A stretch of 61,055 nt of DNA. Origin: Chloroflexota bacterium. GTDB taxonomy: Bacteria; Chloroflexota; FW602-bin22; JACPRP01. The position numbers and the translations under genes are program-made. The DNA is taken from positions 1 to 61,055 of the forward strand of contig JACQUC010000084.1 of the NCBI GenBank assembly GCA_016210495.1, in the 5' to 3' direction. This document shows positions 27,177-37,139 of the stretch, in pieces (within the stretch, counting starts at the first letter, position 1; each line of letters starts with the position of its first letter). The notes beneath the pieces were generated by a model. The model searched no databases. It saw only the letters and a list, made by a program, of their open reading frames with translations, and was not told the DNA's origin.

Positions 27177-27541
27177 CAGGTTGCTGCGCCTGATTGCCTC
27201 AGTATCCCGCTCCATCATTAACGCATTCCGCAGTTTAGCACGAAAACACGTCCACAAGGGGGTTATCCTCGGGTTTTCATCCTTGATGGCGCTCTGCCAA
27301 GGGCATGATTAACTTGTACGTTCCCAAGGTGCTACGGTCACTGGCCTAAGGGGAGTGCCGTCAAATGCCACTGAGTAACGGTCACTTCATTGTCACAAAT
27401 CACAAAAGTTGATACCAGTGGTCGATTTGTGTAACTGGCATGTGCCGACACTGGAAGGCAAGACGCTGCTTGATATTGGCACAGTAATTGCGATGGCCAT
27501 GTGAGAGCGGGACAACCGGGGTGAGAGCAAGGGGTTATGAT
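27177..27541. other. Intergenic region between DUF5343 and ku
   Basis: No gene is seen in these 365 bases. The region holds a 9-bp direct repeat ACGGTCACT (27334-27342 and 27378-27386) and an inverted repeat CACAAATC (27394-27401)/GATTTGTG (27424-27431) with a 22-base spacer. No convincing -35/-10 pair for ku was found, so the ku-ligD operon may use an alternative sigma factor or an activator. Confidence 0.4.
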
Positions 27542-28330
27542 ATGCGAGCCATGTGGTCCGGGTCGATCAGTTTTGGGCTGGTGAACATACCGGTCCGCTT
27601 GTACAAGGCGACCGAAGAGACGGGACTTGATTTTGACTACCTTCACAAGGAAGATCTGGCGCGGATCAGGTATGCCAGGATGTGCTCGGCCGAGGGGCGG
27701 GAGGTACAGCCACAGGAGATCGTGCGTGGCTACGAGTATGAGAAAGGCGAATACGTGGTGATGGCCGAGGAAGATTTCAAGCTGGCGGCTCCGGCGAAAA
27801 CCAGGTCTATTGAAATAATGCATTTCGCTCTGGAAAACGAAATTGATAGCATGTACTTCGAAAGGGCCTACTATCTCGAACCGGACAAAGGGGCGAGCAA
27901 AGCCTACGTTCTGCTGCGGGAGGCATTGAAGGAAACACAGAAAGTGGGAATAGCCAGGTTTGTTCTCAGCAACCGGGAACATCTCGCCGCGGTCAAACCG
28001 AGGGACCACGTGATCGTGCTCAACCAGCTCAGATTCCATCAGGAGATACGAAAGGGCCAGGAGTTGAAGATACCGGAGGCCAGGACGGAGCGTAAAGAGA
28101 TTGACCTGGCGGTCGCACTGATCGAACAGCTTACCGTGCCGTTTGAGCCCGACAAGCATCGGGACACGTACACGGATGAGCTCAAGCGGGTCATCGACGA
28201 GAAGATAAGAGGGATAACGCCCGTCGGGGTGGCCAGGGAGCCCGAACCCGCCCGGGTCAAAGACCTTATGGAGCTGTTGAAAGCGAGTCTGGATCGAGAA
28301 AGGCAGCGAGAGAGGGCGAAGGCGTCGTGA
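27542..28330 (+). CDS. ku: Non-homologous end-joining protein Ku
   Basis: The 262-residue bacterial Ku homodimer subunit binds DNA ends and recruits LigD. The start MRAMWSGSISFGLVNIPVRLYKAT is diagnostic. The core continues with IRYARMC, EDFKLAAP and the strand pair around YFERAYYLEPDK, and the C-terminal tail is short and basic. ATG at 27542 has AAGGGG seven bases upstream. It overlaps ligD at the stop. Confidence 0.95.
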   Translation: MRAMWSGSISFGLVNIPVRLYKATEETGLDFDYLHKEDLARIRYARMCSAEGREVQPQEIVRGYEYEKGEYVVMAEEDFKLAAPAKTRSIEIMHFALENEIDSMYFERAYYLEPDKGASKAYVLLREALKETQKVGIARFVLSNREHLAAVKPRDHVIVLNQLRFHQEIRKGQELKIPEARTERKEIDLAVALIEQLTVPFEPDKHRDTYTDELKRVIDEKIRGITPVGVAREPEPARVKDLMELLKASLDRERQRERAKAS

Positions 28331-30876
28331 TGTCGAATGGCCTCGAGGAGTATCAAAAGAAGAGAAGGCTCGAAAAGACGCCGGAACCCAAGGTAGAGGT
28401 GCGCCCTCCAGGCGACGAGCTTTCATTTGTCGTACAGAAACACAAGGCTTCGCATCTGCACTATGACTTCCGATTGGAGTTGGATGGAGTTCTCAAGAGC
28501 TGGGCGGTGCCGAAAGGGCCGACGCTTGACCCCAAGGTAAAGCGCCTGGCTATGATGGTCGAGGACCATCCCATAGATTATCGGAGCTTCGAAGGAGTTA
28601 TTCCCGAAGGAAACTATGGCGCCGGATCGGTCATCGTGTGGGACTCGGGCACCTATCACTCCCCGGAAACGACTGAGAGGGGCCGGAGTGAGTTGCTGCT
28701 GAGACAAGGGCTCGGCCGCGGCAATCTGAAGTTCGTTTTGCATGGGGAGAAGTTACAAGGCGAGTTCGCCCTTGTCAGGCTCAAGAAGGCGGGCGAGAAC
28801 GCATGGCTCTTGATCAAAAAGCTGGACGGTGCCGCAAGAGACGGCGATGTTACGGAGAACGATCGTTCGGTCCTATCGAATCGAACGGTAGCTGAAGTGG
28901 AGGCGAGCGAAGCAGTAGAGGACGTCAACCTGCAGTTGAGTGATGCGCCCCTGGGCGAGATGCCTCGGAATGTCTATCCGATGCTGGCGAGCCTTGTCGA
29001 AGAAGTGTTCGACGATCCGGATTGGGTATACGAGGTGAAATGGGATGGTTATCGCGCCATTGCCGAAGTGTCTGAGCAAACGGTACGGCTGTATTCGCGC
29101 AACCAGCGAAGCCTGAGCCGAGCTTTCGCGCCGGTGGTAGATTCGCTCAAGCGGCTGGGGCACAGCGCTGTGCTCGACGGAGAAGTGGTGGTCGTCGACG
29201 AAAGCGGGAAAGCGAACTTCCAGCTCCTGCAGAATTTTGAGCTCGGTGCTCGTGGCAATCTCGTTTACTACGTGTTCGACTTGCTTTACCTCGATGGGCA
29301 CGATCTGCGCAAGCTGCCGTTGCTCCGGCGACAGCGGATTCTGCGCCAGGTACTGTCCGACCTTCCTCACATTCGATTTAGCGACCACGTCGAAGGGACG
29401 GGCATCCTGTTTTTCAGGGCGGCGGCGGAACAAGGCTTGGAGGGAATCGTCGCCAAGAAGAAGGACAGTATCTACGAAGAGGGTGAAAGAAGCCGCAAGT
29501 GGCTCAAGGTAAAGAAGCAAATGCGACAGGAGGCCGTGATCGCGGGCTTTACGGAACCGCGCGGTGGCAGAACGCATCTGGGGGCGCTGATACTGGGGGT
29601 ATACGATGCAGGCGAGCTGGTCAATATTGGCCACTGCGGCGGCGGCTTCGACGAAAGAACGCTTGGCGATGTCAGGAAGAAGCTCGATCCGCTGATTCGA
29701 GAGACCGCACCTTTTCGGACTCCGCCGAGGACCAACGCGCCGGTGCACTGGGTCAGGCCTGAGCTCGTCTGCGAGGTGCGATTCTCGGAATGGACGGACG
29801 ATGGCCTGATGCGCCATCCTGTTTTTATGGGACTGCGAATGGATAAGCGAGCGGAAGAGGTGCGACGCGAGTTGCCAAGCAGGGTGCCAAAAGAGGAGGC
29901 TTCGCGATGGGGACAGGGCCTCCGATTGCGTATTGGCGGGCGGGCGCTGCAGTTGACGAATCTGGACAAGGTCTACTGGCCCGGCCAGGGCTACACGAAG
30001 AGAGATCTCATAGATTACTATCGGAATGTCGCGCCGATTCTCCTTCGGCACGTGCGAGACCGACCGCAGAACCTGCTCAGACATCCTGAGGGGATTACTG
30101 GAGCTAGCTTCTATCAAAAGGATGTCGACGAGCAGCCGCCAAAATGGGTCACAAGGGTTCGGATAGGCTCCGAATCGAAAGAGCGGGAGATCACCTATCT
30201 GGTTTGCCAGGACGAGGCGACGCTAGTATACCTGGCAAATCTGGGCTGCATCGAGATCAATCCGTGGAACTCTCGACTTGGTACACTGGACTTCCCTGAT
30301 TACCTTGTGCTCGATCTCGATCCGCTGGGTGTTGGCTTCGACGCGGTGGTCGAGGCGGCGCTGGTGATTCGGGAGATCCTGGAATCCGCCGGCGCCCCCA
30401 GTTACTGCAAGACTTCGGGCGCGACAGGGATGCACATTTACGTGCCCATGGGAGCCCGGTACGACTACGAATCGGCCAGGACGTTCGCGCTAATCGTGGC
30501 GCACATAGCAAGTGGGAGGCTTCCCGCGACGACGAGTGTGGAACGCAGCCCCGGCAGACGGCGGGGTAAGGTATACATAGATTGCCTGCAGAACCGGCGA
30601 GGCCAGACGCTGGTAGCGCCTTACAGTGTTCGCGCCAGGCCGGGTGCGCCCGTGTCGACCCCCCTGAAATGGGAGGAAGTACACCGAAGCCTCGATCCTG
30701 CGGCGCATACGATGAAGACGGTTTTGCAGAGGATCGATGAGATCGGCGACGCATTCATGCCGGTGCTCGGGAAGGGCATTGACCTGCAAACTTGCATCGA
30801 CAATCTCAATAGCGGCGTGATCGGAGTTGGAAGAGGTCTTGGACCGCTAAGTCGCGTCGCAGGCGAATCTCAGTGA
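28330..30876 (+). CDS. ligD: Multifunctional DNA ligase D (PE-ligase-polymerase)
   Basis: The 848-residue protein has the order phosphoesterase (about 25-190; HKASHLHYDFRLELDG), ATP-dependent ligase (about 210-520; nucleotidyl Lys in VKWDGYRA, then DGEVVVVDESG and EGIVAKKKDS) and primase-polymerase (about 545-840; LTNLDKVYWPGQG, LVLDLDPLG and the SGATGMHIYVP motif). This PE-LIG-POL order matches Pseudomonas-type LigD. The ATG overlaps the ku stop (TGATG). A GTG three bases earlier is an alternative start. With ku it forms a complete two-gene end-joining system. Confidence 0.95.
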   Translation: MSNGLEEYQKKRRLEKTPEPKVEVRPPGDELSFVVQKHKASHLHYDFRLELDGVLKSWAVPKGPTLDPKVKRLAMMVEDHPIDYRSFEGVIPEGNYGAGSVIVWDSGTYHSPETTERGRSELLLRQGLGRGNLKFVLHGEKLQGEFALVRLKKAGENAWLLIKKLDGAARDGDVTENDRSVLSNRTVAEVEASEAVEDVNLQLSDAPLGEMPRNVYPMLASLVEEVFDDPDWVYEVKWDGYRAIAEVSEQTVRLYSRNQRSLSRAFAPVVDSLKRLGHSAVLDGEVVVVDESGKANFQLLQNFELGARGNLVYYVFDLLYLDGHDLRKLPLLRRQRILRQVLSDLPHIRFSDHVEGTGILFFRAAAEQGLEGIVAKKKDSIYEEGERSRKWLKVKKQMRQEAVIAGFTEPRGGRTHLGALILGVYDAGELVNIGHCGGGFDERTLGDVRKKLDPLIRETAPFRTPPRTNAPVHWVRPELVCEVRFSEWTDDGLMRHPVFMGLRMDKRAEEVRRELPSRVPKEEASRWGQGLRLRIGGRALQLTNLDKVYWPGQGYTKRDLIDYYRNVAPILLRHVRDRPQNLLRHPEGITGASFYQKDVDEQPPKWVTRVRIGSESKEREITYLVCQDEATLVYLANLGCIEINPWNSRLGTLDFPDYLVLDLDPLGVGFDAVVEAALVIREILESAGAPSYCKTSGATGMHIYVPMGARYDYESARTFALIVAHIASGRLPATTSVERSPGRRRGKVYIDCLQNRRGQTLVAPYSVRARPGAPVSTPLKWEEVHRSLDPAAHTMKTVLQRIDEIGDAFMPVLGKGIDLQTCIDNLNSGVIGVGRGLGPLSRVAGESQ

Positions 30877-30891
30877 ACGAGGAACGGACCG

Positions 30892-31014
30892 CTAGAACAG
30901 CGGTTTCCCGTCGGCGAGAAAGTAGTACGCGGTGAGCAGGCACAGCGCGGTTAGGACGAGGAACAGCGCCCATTGTACCGCATCTGGCCCTGATTGCCTG
31001 TGTCTAATTCCCAA
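30892..31014 (-). CDS. Possible small single-span membrane protein (about 40 aa)
   Basis: An open frame beyond the end of the O-antigen ligase gene encodes a single hydrophobic segment (WALFLVLTALCLLTAYYFL) and a short polar tail. The best in-frame initiator is TTG at 31014, which overlaps the upstream gene by 11 bases and has AGGAG almost touching it, so the start is doubtful. It may simply be non-coding. Confidence 0.3.
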   Translation of the reverse strand: MGIRHRQSGPDAVQWALFLVLTALCLLTAYYFLADGKPLF

Positions 31015-34000
31015 TCTCCTTGACACTTGCCGTTTCTGGGGCCACGCCCGGCCGGAGTAGGACCTTGTGCAGACGTACGTCGGCGAACCATACGTCGCCA
31101 ACTCCCCAACTAGCGAAGAGCGGCATAACTTCTTCCGCTGATGGTGCTCGGTTCTTCACCAGAAACGTGCGGCGGACCCATCGGCCGGCCGTATCGGGTA
31201 GCACCTCAGTGACCGAACGACTGAGCCTGGGCACCACTGTCGAGACGCGGACGTCGCCTCTACGCCAGTTTGCCGTTCTGTAGGTATAAGACAACGCGTA
31301 AAGCGAGCTGCCATCGAGAAAGCTGCTCGGAGCAAAGAATCCGGCACGGGGCAGCTCAATGCCCGTGCGCTGGTCGAGCCAGAAGCTTCCCGCTCGCGGA
31401 CCTCGCTCGGCCCAAACTCCGGATATGCGCAGTGATCGCTCGCCGACAAAACCCTCCTGCTCGTCCACAGCGCCCTCGTAGAGTGCGTCGCCGAAAGGGG
31501 GTTCTCCGAAGAATTTAGACCAATTCCACTGGTTTGGGTGCGGGCGACCGAGGTAGAAATCGGCGTTGGGCAGCGGCTGGGGGAGCAACCGGACGTCGCC
31601 GGGTACCAGGCCGAGCTTCTCCGCCACATCTTTCTCGACGCTTGCGAGCGTCTCCAGCCTGCCGCGAAGATCGATCGCTTGAGTGGCTTCACCACGGCGA
31701 TCGAGCAGCATCGCCGCCGCCCGCAGGGCCGGCGCATAGCCAGCGTCTTTCTCCAGCGAGCGCCTGTAAGCGGCCAACCCAGCCTCCGGTTGATCCGTTT
31801 CGAGAATGCGGCCGAGCCTGTACTGGATGTCGGCGTTTTCTGGGGCGAGTACTAAAGCGCGCTCGAGGTCGGCAACGGCCGAAGCTTGCGCACCGCGCCG
31901 CGCGTGCATCTCTCCGCGCAGCAACCAGGTGGCGGAATCCGCGGGCCGCTCGCGTACCAGGAGCTCGACCATCGGCGCGACAGGGTCGACGACGTCCTTC
32001 CAAAGCAGGTAGGAGACGATGTGAGCTAACTCACCAGATTCCACGAGGCCCCAGGCGAGAAGGTCGGGCAAGATGTCTGCCAGGTAAGCCCGGTACAGTC
32101 GCCCGTCGGTGCTGAGCGTGAAGTCGTGCAGTTTAGACTTCGCATCTGCGGCCTCCGTCTCGTTCCCGGTGGCTGCAAGGGCGCGGGCCAGGTAGGCGCT
32201 GGCGATGAGGTCTCCCGGCCGGGCCTTAAGTGCGCGCCTCAGCTCCTCCACTGCCGTGTTGGCTTCGCCTCGGGCCAACTCGCCTGCACCGCGGCCCACG
32301 TAGTGAAGCACCTCGTCCTCACGAGCAGCATTCCTGATGGTGTCGTTCTCGGGGAACCGATCGATCAAGCCTCGATACAGAGGCAACGATTGGTCCGTGT
32401 CACCCAGCTCCGAATATGCCTGCGCCAACTCAAAGCGAGCCAGCAGGTTGCTCGGCTCTAGCGCCACCACCTGGCGCAACGCAGCCACCGCCCCGTCGCG
32501 ATCCCCCCGCGCCGCCTTGACGCCGGCCAGGTTACGATACGCGGCCGCGTTCTTAGGGTCGTGGCCGATGGCGGACCCAAGGAAAGTCTCTGCTCTCGAT
32601 AGCGCATCAGTGCTAGCTAAGGGCCAACGCCCAACGGGTGAGGCCGGGCTTTGGGCGAGCTGAGACAGGGCCACCATCCCTAGATCGCGCGCTGCCAGGT
32701 TGTTCTCTACAGCACTTATCAAGGGTCGCCAGAACACCAGTGTCAGTGCTAGTGTCAGAATGCAGATGGTCACCGTGACGGCTAGAGGCGAGGCGATGGC
32801 GCTAGTCGCTCGCGAACCGGACTGGCCGTCGTCTGGGTGGCCGCGACGGCCCATCGCGCTTCGAGACGCGAGCGCGATCGAGTGCAATATGAACGCTGGT
32901 GCAACTCCGGTGAGGCTACAAAACCGGTTACTTGCTACTCGCGCCGACACCCTCGGCGAGCCCTTGCCAACGGTGAAGACGCCAAGTAGGGGGGGGCTCC
33001 CCGCCGCGCGCCAAACCAGTGCCCCGGCGCCAAGATACGTCCACAACAGCAGGCCCGGCTTCGCACCCCAGTTAACGGCGTCGGTGAGGCCGAAAAGCAG
33101 GTGAGCCAGGATTCCGCCCCCGAGACCAATTGCGAGCGCCCGAGCTATCTCATTGGTAGGCGCGAGCGCGGTGCGCCAGAGCATGAGCCCGAAACACGCG
33201 AAGAGGACGATAACGGCGAGCAGCCCCACGAGGCCGAAATCCACGGCGGTCTCGAGAAAGAAGTTATGGGCGTGCCCGTAGCTCAGAGTGGTCTGTGCGA
33301 CGAGGTACGGGTAGCGGGCGAGCGATAGCGCTGGGAAGCTGCCCAAACCGATACCCGTGAGGGGAAAGTCGCGTATGACGTACAAAGCGCGCTGCCAGAT
33401 CTCCATTCGGGAAGCGAAGTTGATGTCGCCGGGCTGAGCAGAGCTTTGGTCAAACGCTGTCAAGAAGTGCTGCAAGCCCTCCGTGCCCGGGATGAGCACC
33501 CATCCGACCGCGATCAAGACGGCGATAAGGAAGCCGTGGCGCAGCCATCTGTTTGAGGCGGCCAGAAGTAGAACGCTTGCCACCACGACGCCGAAGATTG
33601 CGCTGCGCGACTGGGTAAGCAAGAGGACGATGGTGCAAAGGAGGAGCACCAGGCCGGCGGCAATCCGAGATGGCACACCGATGGGGCGCAGCGAAAGGGC
33701 CAGAGCCAGCGGCACCAGCAGCGTCAGGGTCCCACCGACCTCATTGGGATGGAACCCGGCGGATAATGTCCCAGCCGTGGCGTCGATCAGCCTGGGCAGT
33801 CGCTCGTAGATCGGCACCCACACACTTAGCTTGTAAGTGACCCACGAGGTTCCGAAAACTCCGGCCAGCGCGATGGCTGCTCCGCCCGCCAGCAGACTCC
33901 AGCAAACTAGCCGGAGATTCCGTCTGCTCGGTCTCATGCTTGCAACCACCTGAAGCACGACCGCGCCCAGGACGATTCCCGCAGCTTTCGCCTGACCCAG

Positions 34001-34255
34001 GGATGGGTCGACTGCCAGCGCGGTGCTTGCGAGCACTACTGTGAGGAAGAACAGAAGCAGTGGGCTGAGAGGAGTGCGAAGCAAGGAGCCGCTCGCAATG
34101 GCCATGAGTGAGAAGACTGGCAGGAGGAGCAGGGCAACAGGGGTGTAGCGATTGGGGAATGTCAACAGTGGAGCGGAGGGGACGAGGAAGAACACCAGCA
34201 ACCAGATCGTCCATCTCTGCCGCACGTTCTCCCACGCAAGGATCCCGTTGGTCAC
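31004..34255 (-). CDS. O-antigen ligase/polymerase family membrane protein with TPR and C-terminal beta domain
   Basis: The 1083-residue protein starts with about 12 membrane segments and a Wzy/WaaL-type periplasmic loop containing GHAHNFFLETAVDFGLVGL. A soluble part of about 250 residues with TPR repeats follows (about 620-880; AAYRNLAGVKAARGDRDGAV, ADLERALVLAPENADIQYRL), and a C-terminal beta-rich domain may bind glycan. The GTG at 34255 overlaps the upstream stop in GTGA. It is likely the polymerase or ligase of the surface glycan made by this cluster. Confidence 0.85.
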   Translation of the reverse strand: MTNGILAWENVRQRWTIWLLVFFLVPSAPLLTFPNRYTPVALLLLPVFSLMAIASGSLLRTPLSPLLLFFLTVVLASTALAVDPSLGQAKAAGIVLGAVVLQVVASMRPSRRNLRLVCWSLLAGGAAIALAGVFGTSWVTYKLSVWVPIYERLPRLIDATAGTLSAGFHPNEVGGTLTLLVPLALALSLRPIGVPSRIAAGLVLLLCTIVLLLTQSRSAIFGVVVASVLLLAASNRWLRHGFLIAVLIAVGWVLIPGTEGLQHFLTAFDQSSAQPGDINFASRMEIWQRALYVIRDFPLTGIGLGSFPALSLARYPYLVAQTTLSYGHAHNFFLETAVDFGLVGLLAVIVLFACFGLMLWRTALAPTNEIARALAIGLGGGILAHLLFGLTDAVNWGAKPGLLLWTYLGAGALVWRAAGSPPLLGVFTVGKGSPRVSARVASNRFCSLTGVAPAFILHSIALASRSAMGRRGHPDDGQSGSRATSAIASPLAVTVTICILTLALTLVFWRPLISAVENNLAARDLGMVALSQLAQSPASPVGRWPLASTDALSRAETFLGSAIGHDPKNAAAYRNLAGVKAARGDRDGAVAALRQVVALEPSNLLARFELAQAYSELGDTDQSLPLYRGLIDRFPENDTIRNAAREDEVLHYVGRGAGELARGEANTAVEELRRALKARPGDLIASAYLARALAATGNETEAADAKSKLHDFTLSTDGRLYRAYLADILPDLLAWGLVESGELAHIVSYLLWKDVVDPVAPMVELLVRERPADSATWLLRGEMHARRGAQASAVADLERALVLAPENADIQYRLGRILETDQPEAGLAAYRRSLEKDAGYAPALRAAAMLLDRRGEATQAIDLRGRLETLASVEKDVAEKLGLVPGDVRLLPQPLPNADFYLGRPHPNQWNWSKFFGEPPFGDALYEGAVDEQEGFVGERSLRISGVWAERGPRAGSFWLDQRTGIELPRAGFFAPSSFLDGSSLYALSYTYRTANWRRGDVRVSTVVPRLSRSVTEVLPDTAGRWVRRTFLVKNRAPSAEEVMPLFASWGVGDVWFADVRLHKVLLRPGVAPETASVKEIGN

Positions 34256-35412
34256 CTGAAGCTCTCGGCGGTCTCCCACATGGTCACGTACCGCACGCCT
34301 ATGAGGCTCTTGAAAAGGCCTACCATCAGGGCGAAGCTGGTCAAGGAGAAGTAGTACGGCACGTAGAACGGGGGCGAGGATTTCCCTTGCCGTTCGAGTA
34401 GAAGCCCTACGAGGGCGGCTAAGTAGAATATGGCCTGACCCAGCAAGAGGAATTGGTAAAGCGGGTCGGCTAGCAGGAAAACGTTCGACAGTAGCATCAG
34501 GACACAAAAGTAGCCAACCGACCAGCGCAACAGCTTATGGGAAAGGACTTGAAAGGCCAGGAAAGGGTGGAAAGGGCTGAGCATGCAGCGCAGCTTGAAC
34601 AACCCGTACGAGTCCCCGTGGGTATTGCGAACGCGCATGTGAAACTCGTCGCGCGGTGTTGAAGCGGTGCGCTCGTAACAGATGGCCTCGGGCTCGAACA
34701 CCGTGCGCCGGCCATCGGCCGCGACCCAGAGGGGTAGCACGAAATCCTCAGAGAAGCCGGGATCTATCGGACGGTACAAGTCCCGGCGTAGCGCGAAAAT
34801 CGTGGCGTTGGCCATAATGCAGGACCACAATCGGCTTTCCTGCGTCCGCAGGAAGTTCTCGTAGCGCCAATACGATCCCTCGCCCGCGCTGGTGGAGCTG
34901 TCTTGCTCGTTCACAATAGCCAGCTTGCCCGATACAGCGCCGACGCTCGGGTCGGCGAAGTTGCGCACCAGCTTGCGCAGGGCGTCGTGACGGAACACCG
35001 AGTTGGCATCAGAGAAAACGACGATCTCTCCCGTCGCCAGAGGCACGGTGCGGTTTTGGGCCACAGACTTGCCCACGCGGGGCAGCGCGTTGAGGATTAC
35101 GCCACGGTCGGCGAAGCCGCGCACGATTTCATTGGTTCGGTCGACGGAATGGTCTGACGCAACGATGACCTCGAGCTTGCCAGCGGGATAATCCAGGGCC
35201 AGCGCGTTCTCCAGCTTCTCTTCGATTACCTTCTCCTCGTTGTGGGCCGCAATGATCAACGAGACGGTGGGCGCAATATCCTTCTTGCCGACCGTCTTGC
35301 CCAACAATGAGGCGAGGACCCACATCAGCAGCGGGTAGCCAAAATAGACGTAGGCCACCAGCCCGAGGGAACCCCAAAACAGTAGATACCAGATCAATAT
35401 CTCGCTCCCCAT
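34252..35412 (-). CDS. Glycosyltransferase family 2, membrane-anchored
   Basis: The 386-residue protein has an N-terminal membrane segment, then the GT2 catalytic part (VSLIIAAHNEEKVIEEKLENAL, IVASDHSVDRT, FSDANSVF with the DxD-like Asp, and a GFSEDFVLPL acceptor motif). Three or four C-terminal membrane segments follow. This arrangement resembles processive or polyprenyl-linked transferases of exopolysaccharide clusters. It is translationally coupled to the O-antigen ligase gene. Confidence 0.88.
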   Translation of the reverse strand: MGSEILIWYLLFWGSLGLVAYVYFGYPLLMWVLASLLGKTVGKKDIAPTVSLIIAAHNEEKVIEEKLENALALDYPAGKLEVIVASDHSVDRTNEIVRGFADRGVILNALPRVGKSVAQNRTVPLATGEIVVFSDANSVFRHDALRKLVRNFADPSVGAVSGKLAIVNEQDSSTSAGEGSYWRYENFLRTQESRLWSCIMANATIFALRRDLYRPIDPGFSEDFVLPLWVAADGRRTVFEPEAICYERTASTPRDEFHMRVRNTHGDSYGLFKLRCMLSPFHPFLAFQVLSHKLLRWSVGYFCVLMLLSNVFLLADPLYQFLLLGQAIFYLAALVGLLLERQGKSSPPFYVPYYFSLTSFALMVGLFKSLIGVRYVTMWETAESFR

Positions 35413-35430
35413 CTTCGCCGGCCAGTCCGG

Positions 35431-36420
35431 TCAGAAATTCACCATCACCTTGGCGCCTTCAAGGTCGAAGTCGAAGGCCATCTCGCGCAGGCCCTCGCTT
35501 CGCATGGCCTGCCGCAACCCGACCTTGTGGTTGTTGGGGCAGTAGAACATGAGGAAGCCGCCGCCACCGGCGCCCATCAACTTGCCGCCGAGCGCACCAG
35601 ATTCCCGGGCCATCTGGTACCAGCGTTCCACCTGGGGGTTGGATATCTCGCTGGATCGGCGCTTCTTGTTCTGCCAGTGCTCATCGAGCAACCGGCCAAA
35701 GTGGTCGAGATTCCCTGTCTCCAGCACGTCTTTGATCCGATAGCCCAGCTCCTTGGTGCGATGCAGACTATCTACCACAGCCTCGTTACCGTTATCGGTA
35801 TCGGCTTTCTGGGCGGCCAGGATGTCGAAGCTTCGCCTCTCGATGCCCGTAAAGAATAGCAGAATATTGTGGCGCAGGTCCTCGAAGTCACTCAGAGAGA
35901 TGCTGAGAGGAGTTACAGTCACCTTGCCGTCGCGATTGATCTCCAGGCAAGTCAAACCGCCAAACGAGGCCAGATAGTGGTCTTGCTTGCCGACCGGCTG
36001 TCTTGCTTTCTCGACCTCGATACCGTATGCCTCCTCCGCCAGGAGCTGCGTGGGGATCGACTCTCGCTTGAGGGCGTGGAGGGCGCTGAGCGCGGCGACG
36101 AGGAAGCAACTCGAGGAGCCCATTCCAGTGCCTGCGGGCACGTCGGCCATCGAGGCTATCTCGATACCGCTCCGTACCCCCGTGAAGCGCAGGGCCTCAC
36201 GCAGCAGCGGGTGCCGGATCTCGTCTACCGTTCTGGCGACCTCGGCCTGCGAATATTTGAGACGATAGGTATCATCGACGTGGAGCTTGTTCAGATGTAT
36301 GAACACGAACTTGTCGATGGCCGCGCTCAGGATGAAGCCTTCGTACTTGCCATAGTACGAAGGCAAATCCGTACCGCCACCCCCTAAAGGGATGCGGAGT
36401 GGTGCGCGGGTTACGATCAT
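35431..36420 (-). CDS. GHMP kinase, heptose-7-phosphate kinase-like
   Basis: The 329-residue sugar kinase has the GHMP ATP loop PAGTGMGSSSCFLVA and the N-terminal RAPLRIPLGGGGTDLPSYY and C-terminal KLMGAGGGGFLMFY motifs. This subgroup includes D-glycero-D-manno-heptose 7-phosphate kinase (HddA). It overlaps the nucleotidyltransferase gene by four bases, mirroring the HddA/HddC pairing in GDP-heptose synthesis. The sugar specificity is inference. Confidence 0.85.
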   Translation of the reverse strand: MIVTRAPLRIPLGGGGTDLPSYYGKYEGFILSAAIDKFVFIHLNKLHVDDTYRLKYSQAEVARTVDEIRHPLLREALRFTGVRSGIEIASMADVPAGTGMGSSSCFLVAALSALHALKRESIPTQLLAEEAYGIEVEKARQPVGKQDHYLASFGGLTCLEINRDGKVTVTPLSISLSDFEDLRHNILLFFTGIERRSFDILAAQKADTDNGNEAVVDSLHRTKELGYRIKDVLETGNLDHFGRLLDEHWQNKKRRSSEISNPQVERWYQMARESGALGGKLMGAGGGGFLMFYCPNNHKVGLRQAMRSEGLREMAFDFDLEGAKVMVNF

Positions 36421-37139
36421 CGCTTGAGCCCCCCTTTCGCGAAAGCTTGCTGAGTGCGCTCATAGTCCGCCGGGGTATCAACCCAATAGAGCGGCGTCGT
36501 CAGCAGGTAACCGTACATCTTCTCGCCACGGTCCAGGAGCGAAGGAAACACCTGGCGGCCAAAATCGCTAGGAACACCAGGCGGGATGTGCTCGAAAACC
36601 TCAGGCTCCAGGATGTAGATGCCGGCGTTGACGATGTCGCTAAAGACATCGCCCGGCGAAGGCTTCTCCAAGAAGCGACGAATTCGTCCGTCATCGTCCA
36701 ACTCGACGATGCCGCTTGTCGTCGCATCAGGCCGATGGTGGAGGGCTACGGTGGCGATGCCGCCTTTCGCCCGGTGGTAGGCTGCCATGTGCACCAGGTC
36801 CGGTTGACAGAGATTGTCCCCGTACCAAACCAGAAATGTATCGTCGAAGAACCACTCCATAGCCTTAACTCCTCCCGCCGTGCCTAACAGTGTCTTTTCG
36901 TGGGAGTAGCGGATCTGCACGGACCAGCGCGTCCCGTCGCCCAGATGTTCCCGAATGGCCTCCGGCTGGTGGTGCAAGTTGACGACGATCTGACGAAAGC
37001 CAGTAACGGCAAGCCACTCAACCGTATGCTCTATCAGTGGCCTGCCGGCAATCGACACCATCGGCTTTGGCACTGCGGATTCCAGGGCGCGCAGGCGGCT
37101 GCCCTGCCCGGCAGCCAGTATCATTGCCTTGTGGATCAT
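36417..37139 (-). CDS. Sugar-1-phosphate nucleotidyltransferase (HddC-like)
   Basis: The 240-residue enzyme has the signature ILAAGQGSRLRALESAVPKPM, then LGTAGGVKAMEWFF and WYGDNLCQPDL with the catalytic Asp. The length and the pairing with a GHMP kinase suggest activation of a heptose or related sugar-1-phosphate. The gene overlaps both neighbours by four bases (ATGA), so the epimerase, nucleotidyltransferase and kinase are made from one coupled message. Confidence 0.88.
   Translation of the reverse strand: MIHKAMILAAGQGSRLRALESAVPKPMVSIAGRPLIEHTVEWLAVTGFRQIVVNLHHQPEAIREHLGDGTRWSVQIRYSHEKTLLGTAGGVKAMEWFFDDTFLVWYGDNLCQPDLVHMAAYHRAKGGIATVALHHRPDATTSGIVELDDDGRIRRFLEKPSPGDVFSDIVNAGIYILEPEVFEHIPPGVPSDFGRQVFPSLLDRGEKMYGYLLTTPLYWVDTPADYERTQQAFAKGGLKR

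Noticed and set aside
27338..30117. Long minus-strand open frames (362 and 414 codons) over ku and ligD
   Set aside because: They are antisense to two clearly recognised genes and have low-complexity, non-family sequence.
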